Source: Onchocerca lupi
Lineage: Eukaryota > Nematoda > Chromadorea > Rhabditida > Onchocercidae
Direction of reading: 5' to 3'
Assembly (NCBI GenBank): GCA_028564675.1
Contig: JAOVVO010000064.1
Coordinates: 1-64,000, forward strand
Length of the DNA: 64,000 bases
Under the pieces are notes generated by a model. It searched no databases. It was not told the origin of the DNA and was given only the letters and a program-made list of their open reading frames with translations. The translations under genes were made by a program, and so were the position numbers. Shown in pieces: positions 62,493-64,000 of this stretch. Position 1 is the first letter of the stretch. Each line of letters begins with the position of its first letter.

Positions 62493-62499
62493 AACTGTA
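62493..62499 (-). promoter_or_regulatory. Possible trans-splice acceptor, DMAC2-like gene
   Basis: On the minus strand GTACAG precedes the ATG at 62492 by two bases. Such close spacing is common for nematode spliced-leader sites. The polypyrimidine stretch is weak, so this is tentative. Confidence 0.4.
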
Positions 62500-63780
62500 C
62501 AAACAATAATCTGCAAATAGTAAGCAAATGATTGTAATATATCAAAAGATACGCCATTTAGATACATAATAAACCACCTTCTGAAGATGCAGTAAATAAA
62601 TTGCGTCTGCAATTCGTAAATAAATTTTGATTGGTGGCAGAAAAGTCAGAAATACGGATGACTTTCGGGCCAGTTCGAAACAATTTTCCATTTAATTTTA
62701 ACACTTAAACTACTCTTCATGAGTCACTTCGGTTTTTTCTATTGAATTTCAGAATGATGCGTATAAGAGAGCGAAAGTGAAATGAAATGCTTCAAAGCAG
62801 ATAAATAATTTCTTATCCCATTTTGCGAATTTAAATGTGCCTTAATATCACTACTTCTCCCAACAAGAATTGAATTTTTGTCACTGGAGAATATGCTAAT
62901 TTACAAAAGAATTTTTAAGAAGAATAAACTGATATAGTTTCCGCCAATGATCTTATTTTACTGGTTCAGCGATCTTTCTTCAATTTTCCGGAATGAAATT
63001 TATTTCTTAATTGTTATTGCTCAACAGTGGCATATAAGCGGCTTTCCAATTTGCATAATTGTAATGTGATTCAAAATAGATCACATATGAGCATACTTCA
63101 CATTTCCACTTATGCTGCAGTTCCGATAATCATAATATCAATGTAAATTCAGAACAATATCAAATTTCGGTATTAAAAAAAAAAAAAAAAAAAAAACAAT
63201 AATAACATGAATGATGAATCACTACTAAAAGCGACATTCCTTCTCAATTCAAATTCAAATTAAAACTAAAGGAAACAACATAAGTTGAAAAAAAATTGTC
63301 CCGAAATTAGATTTAATATCAATGATCTACTCTATCTATTTCCACACATTTTTTAAACTGAATCATTGCCAGATTTTTTATTTTCCTTTCAGCTAGCAAT
63401 TCCTGTCATGCTGTAAACAGAAATATTGAAAATCAGTAGCACTGTTCTATGTTTTCAATATTGATGATATATAAGATATGATAAAACTTCTGCAGAAGTT
63501 AAGAATTAAAAACACACTTCTTTATAAATATTAGAGTATCACGGGAAAAAATTTTCCAACAACTTCTGATAATTTATAGTTCTTACACTAATGGAGAAAT
63601 GAAAAACATTTTCAAGATCTCTCAAAATTAATCATTTAAGAAAATCAAATTTCTCCAATTGCAACAAAACTAAAAAAAAAAAAAAAAAAAAAATTGAAGT
63701 TTAAGAATGCAAAAGATAAAAATAGCATTTCATTTATATAGATCAATAATAACTCAAAAAATGATACTGATGAGATCTTC
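62500..63780. other. Intergenic region, no gene seen
   Basis: This AT-rich sequence has A runs near 63176 and 63673. No open frame of convincing composition was found. Confidence 0.6.
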
Positions 63781-64000
63781 TCAACAAGATCTTTTTTTCT
63801 TTAGCTCAGGTTCCAATTTTTCAGTCTGTGTTTTGCGAAATGTTCGCTGAGCACAAATTCGTTCATCGCTACTGTTGTCACTACTACATCCTTTTGTTTT
63901 ACTGTTGGCTTCTCCGATCTCTAGTTCTTCAATGTCGGACGAGAATAAAAGTTCGTCAGGAAATTGAAATGTGGCACAAAACATTTTCTTACGCCCAGCA
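63781..64000 (-). CDS. Probable 3' exon of unidentified gene (partial)
   Basis: The minus-strand frame is open from the window edge to a TGA at 63781-63783. It begins AGRKKMFCATFQFPDELLF, has an acidic Ser-rich middle and ends in a Lys/Arg-rich tail (ELKKKRSC). Its composition is more protein-like than the neighbouring frames. A Met lies at 63984, but the frame stays open beyond it to the edge, so the exon may continue outside the window. I do not recognise the family. It could be a nuclear protein C-terminus or a chance frame. Confidence 0.4.
   Translation of the reverse strand, partial: AGRKKMFCATFQFPDELLFSSDIEELEIGEANSKTKGCSSDNSSDERICAQRTFRKTQTEKLEPELKKKRSC

Noticed and set aside
1..64000. 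CRISPR arrays, bacterial operons, riboswitches, rRNA and tRNA genes
   Set aside because: The window is eukaryotic with spliced genes. I found no regular repeat-spacer array and no rRNA or tRNA pattern I could defend by eye.

Overview
This is a nuclear contig from a nematode. It is very AT-rich. The genes are split into many short exons by introns with TTTTCAG-type acceptors, three gene starts follow a possible spliced-leader acceptor closely, and the kinase carries the regulatory hexapeptide known from nematode DLK-1. A parasitic clade III (filarial-like) species would fit, but that is inference from base composition and intron style only.

Layout. Positions 1-9 kb hold no gene I can support. 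From 9.0 to 17.4 kb lies a decayed Helitron region: an array of diverged repeats of about 200 bp, a Helitron replicase/helicase pseudogene (copy 1), and a second truncated copy joined directly to it and interrupted by a 1.3 kb insertion. Copy 2 stops abruptly at 17.42 kb and is followed by what I read as endogenous fragments of a CRESS-DNA virus replication protein. These are a C-terminal SF3-helicase fragment, a TAATATTAC nonanucleotide, a 47-base A run, and a second fragment covering the part of Rep that should lie just before the first. This is the most unusual object in the window.

Four host genes can be modelled exon by exon with consistent reading phase, apart from one ALIX junction and uncertain DLK-1 ends. 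ALIX/ALX-1 (20.4-27.6 kb, +) is an ESCRT adaptor with BRO1, V and proline-rich regions. A large FLYWCH zinc-finger protein (29.9-43.5 kb, +, 30 exons, about 1197 aa) is probably nuclear. DLK-1 (about 45.3-54.5 kb, -) is a neuronal-injury MAP3K of the MAP3K12/13 type. A DMAC2/ATP-synthase-subunit-s-like protein (60.7-62.5 kb, -) is probably mitochondrial. The 3' end of a fifth, unidentified gene may enter from the right edge (63.78-64 kb, -).

The FLYWCH gene and DLK-1 are convergent, and the 1.8 kb between them holds a broken LINE-type reverse-transcriptase fragment. The genes do not form an operon and share no obvious pathway. The remaining intergenic DNA carries homopolymer tracts, small tandem duplications and several strong inverted repeats, notably a 74-bp palindrome inside an intron of the FLYWCH gene.
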